Below, one piece after another: positions 9,494 through 18,072 of a stretch of DNA of 64,000 bases. A model generated the notes under the pieces. The model did no database searches, was not told where the DNA came from, and was given only the letters and a program-made list of their open reading frames with translations. Both the position numbers and the translations under genes were made by a program. The stretch spans positions 1 through 64,000 of the forward strand of contig UQMZ01000001.1 of assembly GCA_900542185.1 (NCBI GenBank), given 5' to 3'. Origin of the DNA: an uncultured Bacteroidales bacterium (GTDB taxonomy: Bacteria > Bacteroidota > Bacteroidia > Bacteroidales > Muribaculaceae). How positions within the stretch are numbered: the first letter of the stretch is position 1; every line of letters begins with the position of its first letter.

Positions 9494-11788
9494 GATAAAT
9501 TCAACGAACCCTTTAATCAAATTTGAGTCATCGGCTAAACCTATGGCACTGATTACGATTGGGCTTTCTTTATCTTGGAAAAGATAAGGAAAACACTTGA
9601 TGAAATTATCCATCTTGCTGGATACCATCCTCGTTGTTATGTCGTTTACTCGTTCCTGTGGCCCGCTGTCTTCATTCTCATAAATAAGCCAATTCTTAAT
9701 ATACTCAGACTGGCTGTTACTATAAGGCCGCATTACTGTATTCTTATAGGAAAGATAGGGCACAAGGTAAAATGGTGCTAGCAATTTTTTAGCATATGTG
9801 GCGAATTCTCCTTGTGATTGGATTTGCATCTCAAGGACATATGCCGCAAGCAATGGATGGAATGGAGAAAGATATAATTTATTGCCATCATACACAGTCC
9901 CCAATACCGTTAGATTATGGTATTGCTTTTCCAAACTTTTGTTGGTTGGAATCTTTGATACACAATCAACTACTGTGGTGCAATAGTCTTTATACAAGGA
10001 CATGAGGGTCGGACTTAATGGGCAGAGAGACGGAACCGTATCCTGCTCAGTGTAATAATCGTAAATATCACACAGAGCTTTCTTTACCTCTCTTGGGAGA
10101 ATTAATTCCTCCTCTTTAATTTCATCCTCTTCAGTAAGGTCATTATGTTCGATGATCAGTCTATGGCATTTATTCTCAATAAAAGCTTTTTCAAAATTGA
10201 GAAATTTTCTCCAGTATCCAAAAACGGGTCTTTCTGTTTCGCCATCTGTAACTTTTTTGAAAGGCTCGCCGTCCACATCAATACCATGTAATATCAATGG
10301 TTGAGGGAAGGAATCAGGACTCAAAGGAGGTACTGGTTTTGATGAGTTAAGTTTGAGAATAATATTTTGGCTCTGGTCTCCTATTTTTACGGAAAACAAG
10401 AACTTATCTTCCTCTTCATTGTCATCCGTAGGTATAGTAAGCGTTTCATTCTCAGACCAAATCCATTCATTTTGCAAAGATAACTCGCCATCGGCATTGC
10501 CATTGCCGAATTTTAGCTCATTAACCTCATCCGGGACCTTAACTGAGATGTCTCCTTTCTTGTTTAGCGAAAAACAGGTTTTAATGTCTTTAAAGAATGA
10601 AGGAGAACACCCAAGTTTTATGATGAAAAAGTCGTGATGATTGTCATTGTACCCAATACGACTAGAAAAGACGCCCTCTCCAATCTTTACAAAAACATTT
10701 GTTCCTTTTACACGACATGAGGCCGAATTCCCACTTTCAAGTTTTACTGGCTTATTGAACAGCAAACAAACTTCTGCTGAATCGGAACTGGTTTGATCAA
10801 ATATAACTATATAATTCTTAGAGGATTTGTCCAATTTCCCAGAATAGTTCCAGATAAATTCCGTTCCTGCATCGGCACTACTCAATGTGACATTTTTTAA
10901 ACTTAGATTGTCTGTTTGAGTTTTAAGGTTCTCACTAATAATAAAATCCTGAAGATCGAATTTATTCCAATCTTCGCGAGCACTTCCGACTTTTCTTGCC
11001 AGTTTTTCATCTAAAAACTTCGCAAGTTCTTTGACCTTATCATCTTCGTCATTATTCATGATGGTCGCAATGCGTGAATACAAATCCTTGTTGTGACTTG
11101 CACGCGCGATCATGTCTTTATCTGAAGAATTGAAACTATTACTATAGATGGTTTTATCCTCAAACATTTCGAGGTCGTTGAATAATCCCTTTATTGAGCC
11201 TGCCTCAAGAATTTTCATGATTGGCTCAAAATCAAATAGAGTGGATACCCCATCTGAAATCATATTTGAGATTGTTTCAAGATGAAGCTTTAGGTAGATT
11301 TTTTCTAAATCTTTAGATATATGATCTCCCAAATCATTATTAATTTTTGAAACGATTTGGGATGTATGAAGAGCATACCCTGTACTCTCAAGATTAGAAC
11401 TTGCCGTAGCAAGAGAAGAGAGGACATTAGTTGAGAGGATGTAAAGTACACCATAGTTCTCGTATTTACCTTTTTGACCTATGGCGTTTCTTAAAGTTGT
11501 GAGATAATCCTCGCTTGCACTCAAATCATCTCCAATTATCAACTTAGGGACATCAGGTGATATTTTAAGAGCGTGCGTCTTATAGCTCTCCTCTCGTATA
11601 TCTGCACCCTCGTATATACCATTAATAGTAATTTCGTCTGAACATTCGCGCAGAGCATTCAATATGGCATTACGACGTGATGCGTCTTCTATTACCATAT
11701 AATAACGACTACCCTTGGATGGCTTGTGATTTCTAAACCATCCAATTATAAGTTCTTTTACTATATAATTATAAAACGACTTGGACAT
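9491..11788 (-). CDS. dptH: DptH N-terminal part, truncated by an amber codon
   Basis: The first 765 residues of the DptH frame. I chose the ATG at 11788 (MSKSFYNYIVKELI), which has a GGGGAGG ribosome-binding sequence 6 nt upstream; a GTG at 11809 lies in the same frame but is weaker. It overlaps the end of dptG by 20 bp. The product has no P-loop. It contains beta-rich segments (about 310-500) and ends in a conserved-looking helical part (LYLSPFHPLLAAYVLEMQI near 650). The ATPase half lies beyond the stop. Alone, this fragment would be a DptH lacking its motor, so restriction by the complex is probably lost unless the stop is suppressed or the second half is made separately and complements it. 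Confidence 0.65.
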   Translation of the reverse strand: MSKSFYNYIVKELIIGWFRNHKPSKGSRYYMVIEDASRRNAILNALRECSDEITINGIYEGADIREESYKTHALKISPDVPKLIIGDDLSASEDYLTTLRNAIGQKGKYENYGVLYILSTNVLSSLATASSNLESTGYALHTSQIVSKINNDLGDHISKDLEKIYLKLHLETISNMISDGVSTLFDFEPIMKILEAGSIKGLFNDLEMFEDKTIYSNSFNSSDKDMIARASHNKDLYSRIATIMNNDEDDKVKELAKFLDEKLARKVGSAREDWNKFDLQDFIISENLKTQTDNLSLKNVTLSSADAGTEFIWNYSGKLDKSSKNYIVIFDQTSSDSAEVCLLFNKPVKLESGNSASCRVKGTNVFVKIGEGVFSSRIGYNDNHHDFFIIKLGCSPSFFKDIKTCFSLNKKGDISVKVPDEVNELKFGNGNADGELSLQNEWIWSENETLTIPTDDNEEEDKFLFSVKIGDQSQNIILKLNSSKPVPPLSPDSFPQPLILHGIDVDGEPFKKVTDGETERPVFGYWRKFLNFEKAFIENKCHRLIIEHNDLTEEDEIKEEELILPREVKKALCDIYDYYTEQDTVPSLCPLSPTLMSLYKDYCTTVVDCVSKIPTNKSLEKQYHNLTVLGTVYDGNKLYLSPFHPLLAAYVLEMQIQSQGEFATYAKKLLAPFYLVPYLSYKNTVMRPYSNSQSEYIKNWLIYENEDSGPQERVNDITTRMVSSKMDNFIKCFPYLFQDKESPIVISAIGLADDSNLIKGFVEFI

Positions 11789-13211
11789 ATTGAGCCTCCC
11801 CGGAATCACTTTTCCGATCTAAAAGGTTTAACTTTAAGAGATATGCTTCAATGGCGTTGCGAGTTCCCAAATTGAACACAATCCCATATTGTTTGAAACT
11901 TTTATACATGTCTTCTAATTTGACGCGCTCACATTTTGTGGCCATAGCAATCAAAAAACATAGCATTTCATTGTCAAGCGTAAGTATGTAGTTACCTCGT
12001 CTGAGTTGTAGAAATCTCATGCTTAAAACATCAATAAATTTTTTTCTCATTCGAGAAATATAACTCGGTGACTGAAGTCCTACACAAAGTTGTTCCAATT
12101 TACGGATGAAGTCATCATAAGAATCAACTTTAGTGTCAATCTCCCCAATGGAGCCACTTTCACTTGCACGGTTGCTAAATACCTTACGCTTTTCCTCTTG
12201 GTAGATACTAAGCAGTTTCTCACAGTCTTCTTTATTATCTTCAAATGGACTCTCTTCTAAAAGAGCCATCACTTCCTGATAGAGACCCACTTGGTTTCCT
12301 CCTAACTCGCTTGAGCCTCCTAACACACTATTGATTATATCTAATGCTTGACTGTGTCCAAAAATTTTGTCAAGTAGCTTTTTAGGCATTTTCTCTTTCC
12401 AGCATCGAACTCCATCATGTGAAATTGATGCTTTTTCAGATTGCAGAATGAAATAAAATAGTTCAGTCTCATTCGTATTGCGTTTTTCACACTTTAGCTT
12501 TGCTACACATTGGAGTAATTCATAGCAAACATAGAAGTGGAGAAATAGATGGATATGTCTAATGGTTATATTTGAGTCTAAAGAGATAAGCCATTTCAAA
12601 TCTTCATTAAAAGCTTCTTTTATATAAGGAAGTGTGTAGTATTCTTCCGAAGCCTTTATTCCATCTCCTAAACCTGATCCAGAATTGCCTAAGGCTTCTT
12701 TTAGCACTTTGGTAAATAAGTTCTTGCTATCTTGATCAGAGAAGTCTATATCGTCATTACAGAAAGAGCATAAAAGATTTGCCAGCTTAGTTTGTCCGGC
12801 TTTATATTTTTTTCGCGTTTTAACGGGTATACATTCATCTGTTGGAACGATTGGCAAATATTTCAAGAATGAAGTATCAGTAACATTCAAAGTTCCATTT
12901 ATGAAAAGAATGTCTTTCATAATGTCTATGAATCTCTGAGCTTGAGTTCCATCTAAATGAATTTTATTCAGCAGATAATCCTCCACAACATGGATTGCAT
13001 CTTGTGGATTCTCTATAGCCGATATGGCCTCATTTCCCCTTATACGAAAAAATAGGCCGGTAGGACCTTCAATTCCAGCGCCTCGATCAACCGCAGAAGA
13101 TGGGTTCGACGAGAAAGGTAATAAACGAATTCCTTCCTGCCAATTATCGACAAGTTTATTCTTTTTCTTGTCATAATAACGTTCCCAAAAAGCGTCTATA
13201 TTTATTCTCAT
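11769..13211 (-). CDS. dptG: DptG: DNA phosphorothioation-dependent restriction protein
   Basis: A 480-residue protein between DptF and DptH, in the conserved F-G-H order. It starts with ATGA overlapping the end of dptF and overlaps dptH, so the three are translationally coupled. No catalytic motif is visible. The C-terminal 80 residues (NEMLCFLIAMATKCERVKLEDMYKSF onward) look helical and winged-helix-like, and a CSFC pair lies near residue 150. Identification rests on gene order, length and overall resemblance to the DptG family. In known systems DptF, DptG and DptH form a complex that attacks DNA lacking phosphorothioate marks (family knowledge). Confidence 0.65.
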   Translation of the reverse strand: MRINIDAFWERYYDKKKNKLVDNWQEGIRLLPFSSNPSSAVDRGAGIEGPTGLFFRIRGNEAISAIENPQDAIHVVEDYLLNKIHLDGTQAQRFIDIMKDILFINGTLNVTDTSFLKYLPIVPTDECIPVKTRKKYKAGQTKLANLLCSFCNDDIDFSDQDSKNLFTKVLKEALGNSGSGLGDGIKASEEYYTLPYIKEAFNEDLKWLISLDSNITIRHIHLFLHFYVCYELLQCVAKLKCEKRNTNETELFYFILQSEKASISHDGVRCWKEKMPKKLLDKIFGHSQALDIINSVLGGSSELGGNQVGLYQEVMALLEESPFEDNKEDCEKLLSIYQEEKRKVFSNRASESGSIGEIDTKVDSYDDFIRKLEQLCVGLQSPSYISRMRKKFIDVLSMRFLQLRRGNYILTLDNEMLCFLIAMATKCERVKLEDMYKSFKQYGIVFNLGTRNAIEAYLLKLNLLDRKSDSGEAQYVQVVL

Positions 13212-14887
13212 TTTATTTGAATTCGGTTAAAGGTTTCACGCATGATGAGATCCTCGCCATTAGAATTGGCAATTGTTATCCATTTAGACTTATCGCTAAT
13301 CGAGGCCAAATGTCTTACAAAATTCCCAAAACGAATATTTTTTTCATTTTCATAAGTAATAGATAATTTTCCTAAAGTAAGTTGATGCAAATATTCGAAT
13401 AAAGAATAATCAACAGTTAACTCTGCGTTTCCATATGAAGGTATTTGCCATACGAGTTTATAGTATGGATAAAATTCATAGTTTTTATCTTCATTGAAAC
13501 GGGCGACGGGACATTCCGGATACATTTCTAATCGAGCAAACATTTTGTATTTTTCACCTTGAATATTCAAAGGGATACAATCTTGTTTAGACACGTATGA
13601 ACCGTAATGTCGTGGAATAGCGGTAGAAACTAATTGATATATATCGCCGTACTTATCCTCATTCTGAGAAAATACAGTTTTAAGGGAATCTATAAATAAA
13701 TCATAAGTGTTATTCTCGGAGTGATAATTCAACAGGTGCTGGAGCCTGAATAAAAATTTCGTTGTACGTTCTATATCGCGCCCATTATTGTCATAAAATT
13801 GATTTGTACGAGCAAGTATATAATCAGGAATATGAGCCGTGGAAAACAGCCCTTGGAAATCTTCAGGAATTGAATTAGATGTGAATAGAAGAGATAAGGT
13901 TGAATCGTGACTAGTACTGCTGTGCTTTAAAGGGTCTAATTTTGAGAGCGCTTTAAGAATAGTATTGTTACCGCCATTGAAAAAAAGAGACGGTAGTAGT
14001 GACTCATAGAATGCGTCTCTTTCATTATAAGCTGGATAGTTGGTGGGAACAAGTATAGAATAAATAAAGTCGAGATATTCTCTGGGCGTAATGGATAAAT
14101 TGAAACGAATAATGGCCTCTATAACAAATAATACTATGGACTTCCTAACTTCCGGCAACATCAACAGCTGAAAGTTAAGAATAATGGGATTTTTTCGATT
14201 GACCTCATTATTATCAAGATCTTTTGTATAGGCACTGTAAAATGGATTCCCGTTATCCTTTTCCACAACCTTTTTAAGAATTTGCGACATAAAGGATGAG
14301 CCTAAAGCATTATATCCATCTTTGGATGGGTATATTTCGAATATCTGTTTATTCGAAAACTCCACGACTTTTATTCTATCTGTTTCATTCGGAGCCTTAT
14401 CATTTCCCTCAAAAAGAGGTCGCACAGCCTTTGCGATTTCTCCATACATCTCGAGAATAGCTGGGTCATCGATAAACGCATTTAGTTTGCCGAGGTTAAT
14501 AGCCAGTACCTTTCGTTTTGTAGTGCTATTGATATTATTATCGCAGAAATCTGTAAGGCCTTTTTTCAGTGTGTCAATTGCAGTTTTGCTTGGTGAATAG
14601 CTTGCTGTCGCATCATTATAGAATGCTTCGGGTGGCCAATTTTCTTGGTCAAGTTCTTTAACTTTACTCAAAAGGTGAGATTTTCCATCGCCAGCGCTTC
14701 CAACAAGAAGTATTATACCACCTCCAGCATTATTAATTTGAATCATTTTATCTACTAACTCGTCAGTAACTGGACGCTCTGTATGCAGATAACGATCTAT
14801 TGCTGAGAATCCATTGCCAGATTGCACAGATTCCACAGAACACTGGTTAAGAGCTGATAATATATGGTATAGATTTAGGTCTTCCAT
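13208..14887 (-). CDS. dptF: DptF: P-loop ATPase of the DptFGH restriction complex
   Basis: A 559-residue P-loop protein. Walker A is GSAGDGKSHLL at 63-73 within LLVGSAGDGKSH, preceded by a helical N-terminus starting MEDLNLYHILSAL. This N-terminal pattern and the size fit the DptF family (dnd system-associated protein). It ends with TGA overlapping the dptG start. It begins 9 bp after the radical SAM gene, so that enzyme and DptFGH are expressed together. Known DptF proteins work with modification genes dndBCDE next door; none are present here. Later text of the protein includes a beta-rich region (about 420-480) of unknown role. Confidence 0.75.
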   Translation of the reverse strand: MEDLNLYHILSALNQCSVESVQSGNGFSAIDRYLHTERPVTDELVDKMIQINNAGGGIILLVGSAGDGKSHLLSKVKELDQENWPPEAFYNDATASYSPSKTAIDTLKKGLTDFCDNNINSTTKRKVLAINLGKLNAFIDDPAILEMYGEIAKAVRPLFEGNDKAPNETDRIKVVEFSNKQIFEIYPSKDGYNALGSSFMSQILKKVVEKDNGNPFYSAYTKDLDNNEVNRKNPIILNFQLLMLPEVRKSIVLFVIEAIIRFNLSITPREYLDFIYSILVPTNYPAYNERDAFYESLLPSLFFNGGNNTILKALSKLDPLKHSSTSHDSTLSLLFTSNSIPEDFQGLFSTAHIPDYILARTNQFYDNNGRDIERTTKFLFRLQHLLNYHSENNTYDLFIDSLKTVFSQNEDKYGDIYQLVSTAIPRHYGSYVSKQDCIPLNIQGEKYKMFARLEMYPECPVARFNEDKNYEFYPYYKLVWQIPSYGNAELTVDYSLFEYLHQLTLGKLSITYENEKNIRFGNFVRHLASISDKSKWITIANSNGEDLIMRETFNRIQIK

Positions 14888-14896
14888 TATATTGGT

Positions 14897-16306
14897 TTAT
14901 TTATTCGCCCATAATTCGGGTTCAGTAAGTTCGCTAAGCTTATAGTTGAACATCATTATGATTTCGTTATAATGTTCAGGGAAGCTATCAACAAAATTCA
15001 TAAACGTTTGCATCGTCTTGCATAGTTTCATTCCTGGCTGCTGGTAGTAATCACTTCTGTATCTACGTTCAAATTCATCAAATGGTATCTGATTGGGAAC
15101 ATCGAGGTGTTTTGTCTTCTGCTCCCAAAATGATTGATTACGATAGCAGTATTCCCAAAACGACATATATCTGTAAAACTGGGGTTGATTACACCATCTG
15201 GCTATTTGAACATAAATATTGCTTAATTCGTGGTTCTCGTAGTCTGCATGTCGCATAACATATCCGAAACATCCATATTTCATCAGGATGTGTATTCTGT
15301 CAAACAGAATCTTAATGTCATTAAATAACTGTTCATCATTGCCAGCTTTAAGCATATATCCACAAAACAGATAAAATTTTGTAGACTTCTTAGGATTATA
15401 GTGTTTCCAAATCCTAAGTGCTTTTATAATTTTGTCCCGATCTCTCCAATTGTCAAATGCGAATATAAAATCACCATGATACTTGCATTTAGAGAGTTTT
15501 TCGGCGATAATGGGTCCGTATTCACTTTCTGCAAGAATACGTTCATCAAGCCCCTGACGGAATTGGAAGGGTCTATTCGTTGCGATTAGGGCATCTAACA
15601 TCGGCTCCCATATTTCTCTATCCGAAGCAAGGAAATTATCATCCCAAAGATATATATAGGGGCGTACTAATTTACCGTTTTCATCTCTTTCGTTATCAAG
15701 AAACCATTCCAATTCTGAATATCTTACCACTTTATTCTCCAATTTGTTGACACAAAAAGGACAGTGACGAACACAACCTCTTGTCAGGAAGCCGATTGAG
15801 TAATATTTATAGTCATTATAATATGACGGTTTTCTGCCTTCAGAGATCTTCTGTTCAATATATTCATCGTAGAGATGATAATATGGCATTTGTCGACGCA
15901 TATCAATTCCTTTATCTCGATTCCCTCCACGAAAGTTCTTCAACGTATTTAGAAACGGATCAGATTCTAATTGATGCATATCGCGAGTCCGTGCTGCCTT
16001 AAAGTCATTAACATCCTTTTTAATGGCATAATCACCGGTCCCACCTAATCTAAATTTCTGCTCGTCTTTTGTGCCTTTTGCTTTTAGGTAGAATAGTGGA
16101 TCAGGTGTAAAGGAAAAGACTTTCGATATGTAAATGAACGAATATTCAGATATGTCCTCGTTGCTATCAATTATCAGATTAAAATTTATATGATTATCGT
16201 GAAGGAATCCGGCAAGTTTAAGCAATACGAGATTGGGATGACGTGTTCCTCCGTGCAAGAGATCTGCGTCAACCAAGCCGATTTTAATATTTGCTTTTGA
16301 CTTCAT
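14897..16306 (-). CDS. Radical SAM enzyme of unknown function in the dpt operon
   Basis: A 469-residue radical SAM protein. The cluster motif CVRHCPFC gives C178, C182 and C185 (CxxxCxxC) after GFLTRG. The N-terminal 100 residues (IKIGLVDADLLHGG, HPNLVLLKLAGF, YISKVFSFTP, GGTGDYAI) have the look of a Rossmann/B12-binding-like lobe also seen in a family of uncharacterised radical SAM proteins from phages and gut bacteria. YLWDDNFLA and FRQGLDERI follow in the barrel. There is no SPASM-type second cluster. It is 26 bp after the Xre regulator and 9 bp before dptF. I do not know its substrate. Its place in the operon, where modification genes would be expected, makes a nucleic-acid or nucleotide substrate an attractive but unproven idea. 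Confidence 0.75.
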   Translation of the reverse strand: MKSKANIKIGLVDADLLHGGTRHPNLVLLKLAGFLHDNHINFNLIIDSNEDISEYSFIYISKVFSFTPDPLFYLKAKGTKDEQKFRLGGTGDYAIKKDVNDFKAARTRDMHQLESDPFLNTLKNFRGGNRDKGIDMRRQMPYYHLYDEYIEQKISEGRKPSYYNDYKYYSIGFLTRGCVRHCPFCVNKLENKVVRYSELEWFLDNERDENGKLVRPYIYLWDDNFLASDREIWEPMLDALIATNRPFQFRQGLDERILAESEYGPIIAEKLSKCKYHGDFIFAFDNWRDRDKIIKALRIWKHYNPKKSTKFYLFCGYMLKAGNDEQLFNDIKILFDRIHILMKYGCFGYVMRHADYENHELSNIYVQIARWCNQPQFYRYMSFWEYCYRNQSFWEQKTKHLDVPNQIPFDEFERRYRSDYYQQPGMKLCKTMQTFMNFVDSFPEHYNEIIMMFNYKLSELTEPELWANK

Positions 16307-16332
16307 CGCAATTAGTTAGAAAATAGTATTTT

Positions 16333-16536
16333 CTATTCTGTGGTTTCGACAACTAAATCTTTTAAACTAACAGATAGTACTTTTGCAATCTCAGCAAGAA
16401 TCTCTAATGATGGTTGCTGACGATTACAACAATAGGCATTAACCGTACTGAAACTCTTTCCAATTCGTTCTGCCAATTCTGTCTGAGAAATGTCTTTTTC
16501 TACCAAAACGACTTTTATTCTATTTAATTTTTCCAT
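16333..16536 (-). CDS. Xre/Cro-family helix-turn-helix regulator heading the dpt operon
   Basis: A 67-residue single-domain DNA-binding protein. The HTH runs from SQTELAERIGKSFSTVNAY (about 18-36) to PSLEILAEIAKVLSVSLKDLV (about 43-63), the five-helix Xre pattern. It is the first gene of the minus-strand island operon, with a -7 promoter motif about 20 bp upstream of its ATG, so it probably controls its own operon. It ends in TAG, followed six codons later by an in-frame TAA. Island control by a small Xre protein is common in restriction and defence operons. Confidence 0.85.
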   Translation of the reverse strand: MEKLNRIKVVLVEKDISQTELAERIGKSFSTVNAYCCNRQQPSLEILAEIAKVLSVSLKDLVVETTE

Positions 16537-16555
16537 CGCTAAGCATTATAGACTG

Positions 16556-16563
16556 CAAAGATA
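16556..16563 (-). promoter_or_regulatory. -7 promoter element of the xre-radical SAM-dptFGH operon
   Basis: The minus strand reads TATCTTTG, a full match to TAnnTTTG, about 20 nt upstream of the xre start. The implied 5' leader is very short (about 10-15 nt). Upstream, 16577-16617 is AT-rich with an imperfect inverted repeat (AATATcgcaTTTTT ... AAAAAaATATT), a possible Xre operator. Confidence 0.5.
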
Positions 16564-16627
16564 CGAAAACAATCTCTAAATATCGCATTTTTCTCCATAT
16601 TTCTCATCGAAAAAAATATTGACAGAG

Positions 16628-16664
16628 AACGCCCCGGCAAGAGGGTGAGTCTTGACGGGGCGTT
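16628..16664 (-). terminator. Intrinsic terminator-like hairpin after the 16680-17276 gene
   Basis: AACGCCCC (16628-16635) pairs with GGGGCGTT (16657-16664); inside, CAAGA pairs with TCTTG. On the minus strand a T-rich run (ATTTTTTTTC) follows about 15 nt later. It separates the core-like genes from the island promoter. Confidence 0.6.
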
Positions 16665-16679
16665 GGGAAAGGTTAGGGA

Positions 16680-17276
16680 TTAGTAGAGGCGGAGGCAGGT
16701 GACGTCGGCTTCTTTGACGAAGTGGGGGTCGTCACTATCGGTCTTGTCGAAGGCAAAGGCGAGGTGCTGGATGCGGTGCTTGGGGCAGAGCTGCATGAGG
16801 AAGTTGGTGAACTTTCTCATTTCGGCGACGAGCCATTTTACATCGTTGGTAGAGGTGACTCCGCCGAGCAATAGCACGTTGTCGGGGAGATGGCCGGCTC
16901 CGCCTGCGGTCGTCAGGATTACGAGCGACACGGCAAAGGTTGCGTCTTTCGAGAAGAAGCTTGCGCCGTTGGCGTAATCCTGATAGCTGAGTTTGTCTGT
17001 CGGAGTGCTGTAATTCTCGGCGAGATATTTCTCGATGTCGGCGAAGGCCGCGCTGAGGCGAGGGTCGCTTATGACCGAAAGGTCGGTGGGCGGCTCCGTA
17101 TGGGGAGGTGGGGCTGTCGCCGGAGTAGCCTTGCGGCCGAAGATGGATTTCACACGGGAGAGGAGCTGGTTGAAGTTGTTGGCTGTTTTGCGGTCAGTCT
17201 TGATGGCTTTGCCACCGCGCACTGGGCTATGCCCGACATGCGCTTCAAGCAGACTCGCGAATGCTTTGCATTTCAT
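16680..17276 (-). CDS. Hypothetical protein with a proline/threonine-rich linker
   Basis: Not recognised. 198 residues: a basic N-terminal part (GKAIKTDRKTANNFNQLLSR, about 22-41), a Pro/Thr/Ala-rich linker (ATPATAPPPHTEPPTD, about 50-65), and a C-terminal globular domain with hydrophobic strands (FAVSLVILTTAGG near 113-125 and QHLAFAFDKTDSDD near 169-182). No signal peptide or membrane segment. It overlaps its upstream neighbour by ATGA, so the two are co-translated and probably act together. Base composition is GC-rich like the backbone, unlike the island to the left. Confidence 0.55.
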   Translation of the reverse strand: MKCKAFASLLEAHVGHSPVRGGKAIKTDRKTANNFNQLLSRVKSIFGRKATPATAPPPHTEPPTDLSVISDPRLSAAFADIEKYLAENYSTPTDKLSYQDYANGASFFSKDATFAVSLVILTTAGGAGHLPDNVLLLGGVTSTNDVKWLVAEMRKFTNFLMQLCPKHRIQHLAFAFDKTDSDDPHFVKEADVTCLRLY

Positions 17277-17689
17277 CGGCTGGAATTTTTGTTGGTGTTT
17301 TGGGAAATGAGTTCGTTGATTATTTCTTCGAGGCGTTGTTTCTGGTCGAGAGCGCGGGCGGTTTCTTGCTTCGCAAGCGCTAAAGCGATGACGTGCACAC
17401 GGTCTTCGTACGCTTTCACCTCCGATTCGATTTGCTTGACGCGCTCCGGGTCGCGGAACCAGCTTTGGATGCTGTCCAGGCCCTCGGAGTTGACGCCGCC
17501 GTGCATTAGTATGTAGTGATACTTGATGTCAGAGATGCGGGTCTGTTCGATACGCGACTCCTGCCAGATGAAAGTGGCGCTGTTGAGCTGCGTCTCCTTG
17601 ATTTCGGCACACGTGCCGCTGATAGCGCTGAGGTCGTCAGCGATGTTTTGGAGAAAATTCTCCGGGGAATTGTCAAATTCTCGTTTCAT
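17273..17689 (-). CDS. Hypothetical helical protein, coupled to the downstream unknown gene
   Basis: Not recognised. 138 residues, mostly charged and helical: ENFLQNIADDLSAISG near the N-terminus, a central SRIEQTRISDIKYHYILMHG, then a coiled-coil-like C-terminus (RVKQIESEVKAYEDRV and RALDQKQRLEEIINELI). No signal peptide. It ends in a 4-bp ATGA overlap with the next gene. Together the pair form a small two-gene unit between the defence island and mnmE. Confidence 0.55.
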   Translation of the reverse strand: MKREFDNSPENFLQNIADDLSAISGTCAEIKETQLNSATFIWQESRIEQTRISDIKYHYILMHGGVNSEGLDSIQSWFRDPERVKQIESEVKAYEDRVHVIALALAKQETARALDQKQRLEEIINELISQNTNKNSSR

Positions 17690-17787
17690 TTTTTTTCTGT
17701 GTTGAGTGTTACAGACTTCTGCCTCTTTTTCTCTTTTTACGGCAATTCATCTCATAAGTGGTTATTCTGCCAATTATTATGCCAAAA

Positions 17788-17827
17788 GCGTGTATGGGCG
17801 TGTATCGACGTGTACTGACGTGTAAAT
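17788..17827. repeat. Four tandem 10-bp units in the spacer beside the island
   Basis: Units GCGTGTATGG, GCGTGTATCG, ACGTGTACTG and ACGTGTAAAT follow one another with no gap. The 10-bp period is close to one helical turn, so equivalent bases face the same side of the DNA, as in iteron-like protein-binding sites. It lies in the 383-bp gene-free stretch 17690-18072, which otherwise holds a terminator and a 51-bp repeat. Confidence 0.6.
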
Positions 17828-17940
17828 CATTCATCACTTATCTCGCGCTTTCAATCTCGGTCGATGGCGAAATACAACCGGGATACAAAAATGGGCGAAA
17901 AAGGCGTCAGAATCCGTTAGAATCCGTCAGTAAGGGCATT

Positions 17941-17965
17941 AAAAAAGCGTGTTGTAAAGCACGCT
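17941..17965 (-). terminator. Intrinsic terminator downstream of mnmE
   Basis: AGCGTG (17946-17951) pairs with CACGCT (17960-17965) around an 8-nt loop. Read on the minus strand the stem is followed immediately by TTTTTT. It lies about 110 bp after the mnmE stop. Confidence 0.65.
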
Positions 17966-17971
17966 GTACTA

Positions 17972-18064
17972 ACGGATTGCCTCAGCGTAGCCTCGCCGAG
18001 CTAAAGGTTGTGATGGATTGTGACGGATTGGCTCGGTCAAGCCTCGCCGAGCTAAAGGTTCTGA
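17972..18064. repeat. Imperfect direct repeat, two units 51 bp apart
   Basis: ACGGATTG starts at 17972 and again at 18023; each is followed by a shared block AGCCTCGCCGAGCTAAAGGTT (17989-18009 and 18040-18060) and TGA or CTGA. The second unit also contains GCTCGG...CCGAGC, able to form a small hairpin. The function is unknown; it may be a dispersed intergenic repeat or an old integration scar beside the island. Confidence 0.6.
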
Positions 18065-18072
18065 CAATTCTG

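Noticed and set aside
1..16680. Integrase, transposase or tRNA attachment site for the island
   Set aside because: No recombinase gene, terminal inverted repeat or tRNA gene could be seen within the window.
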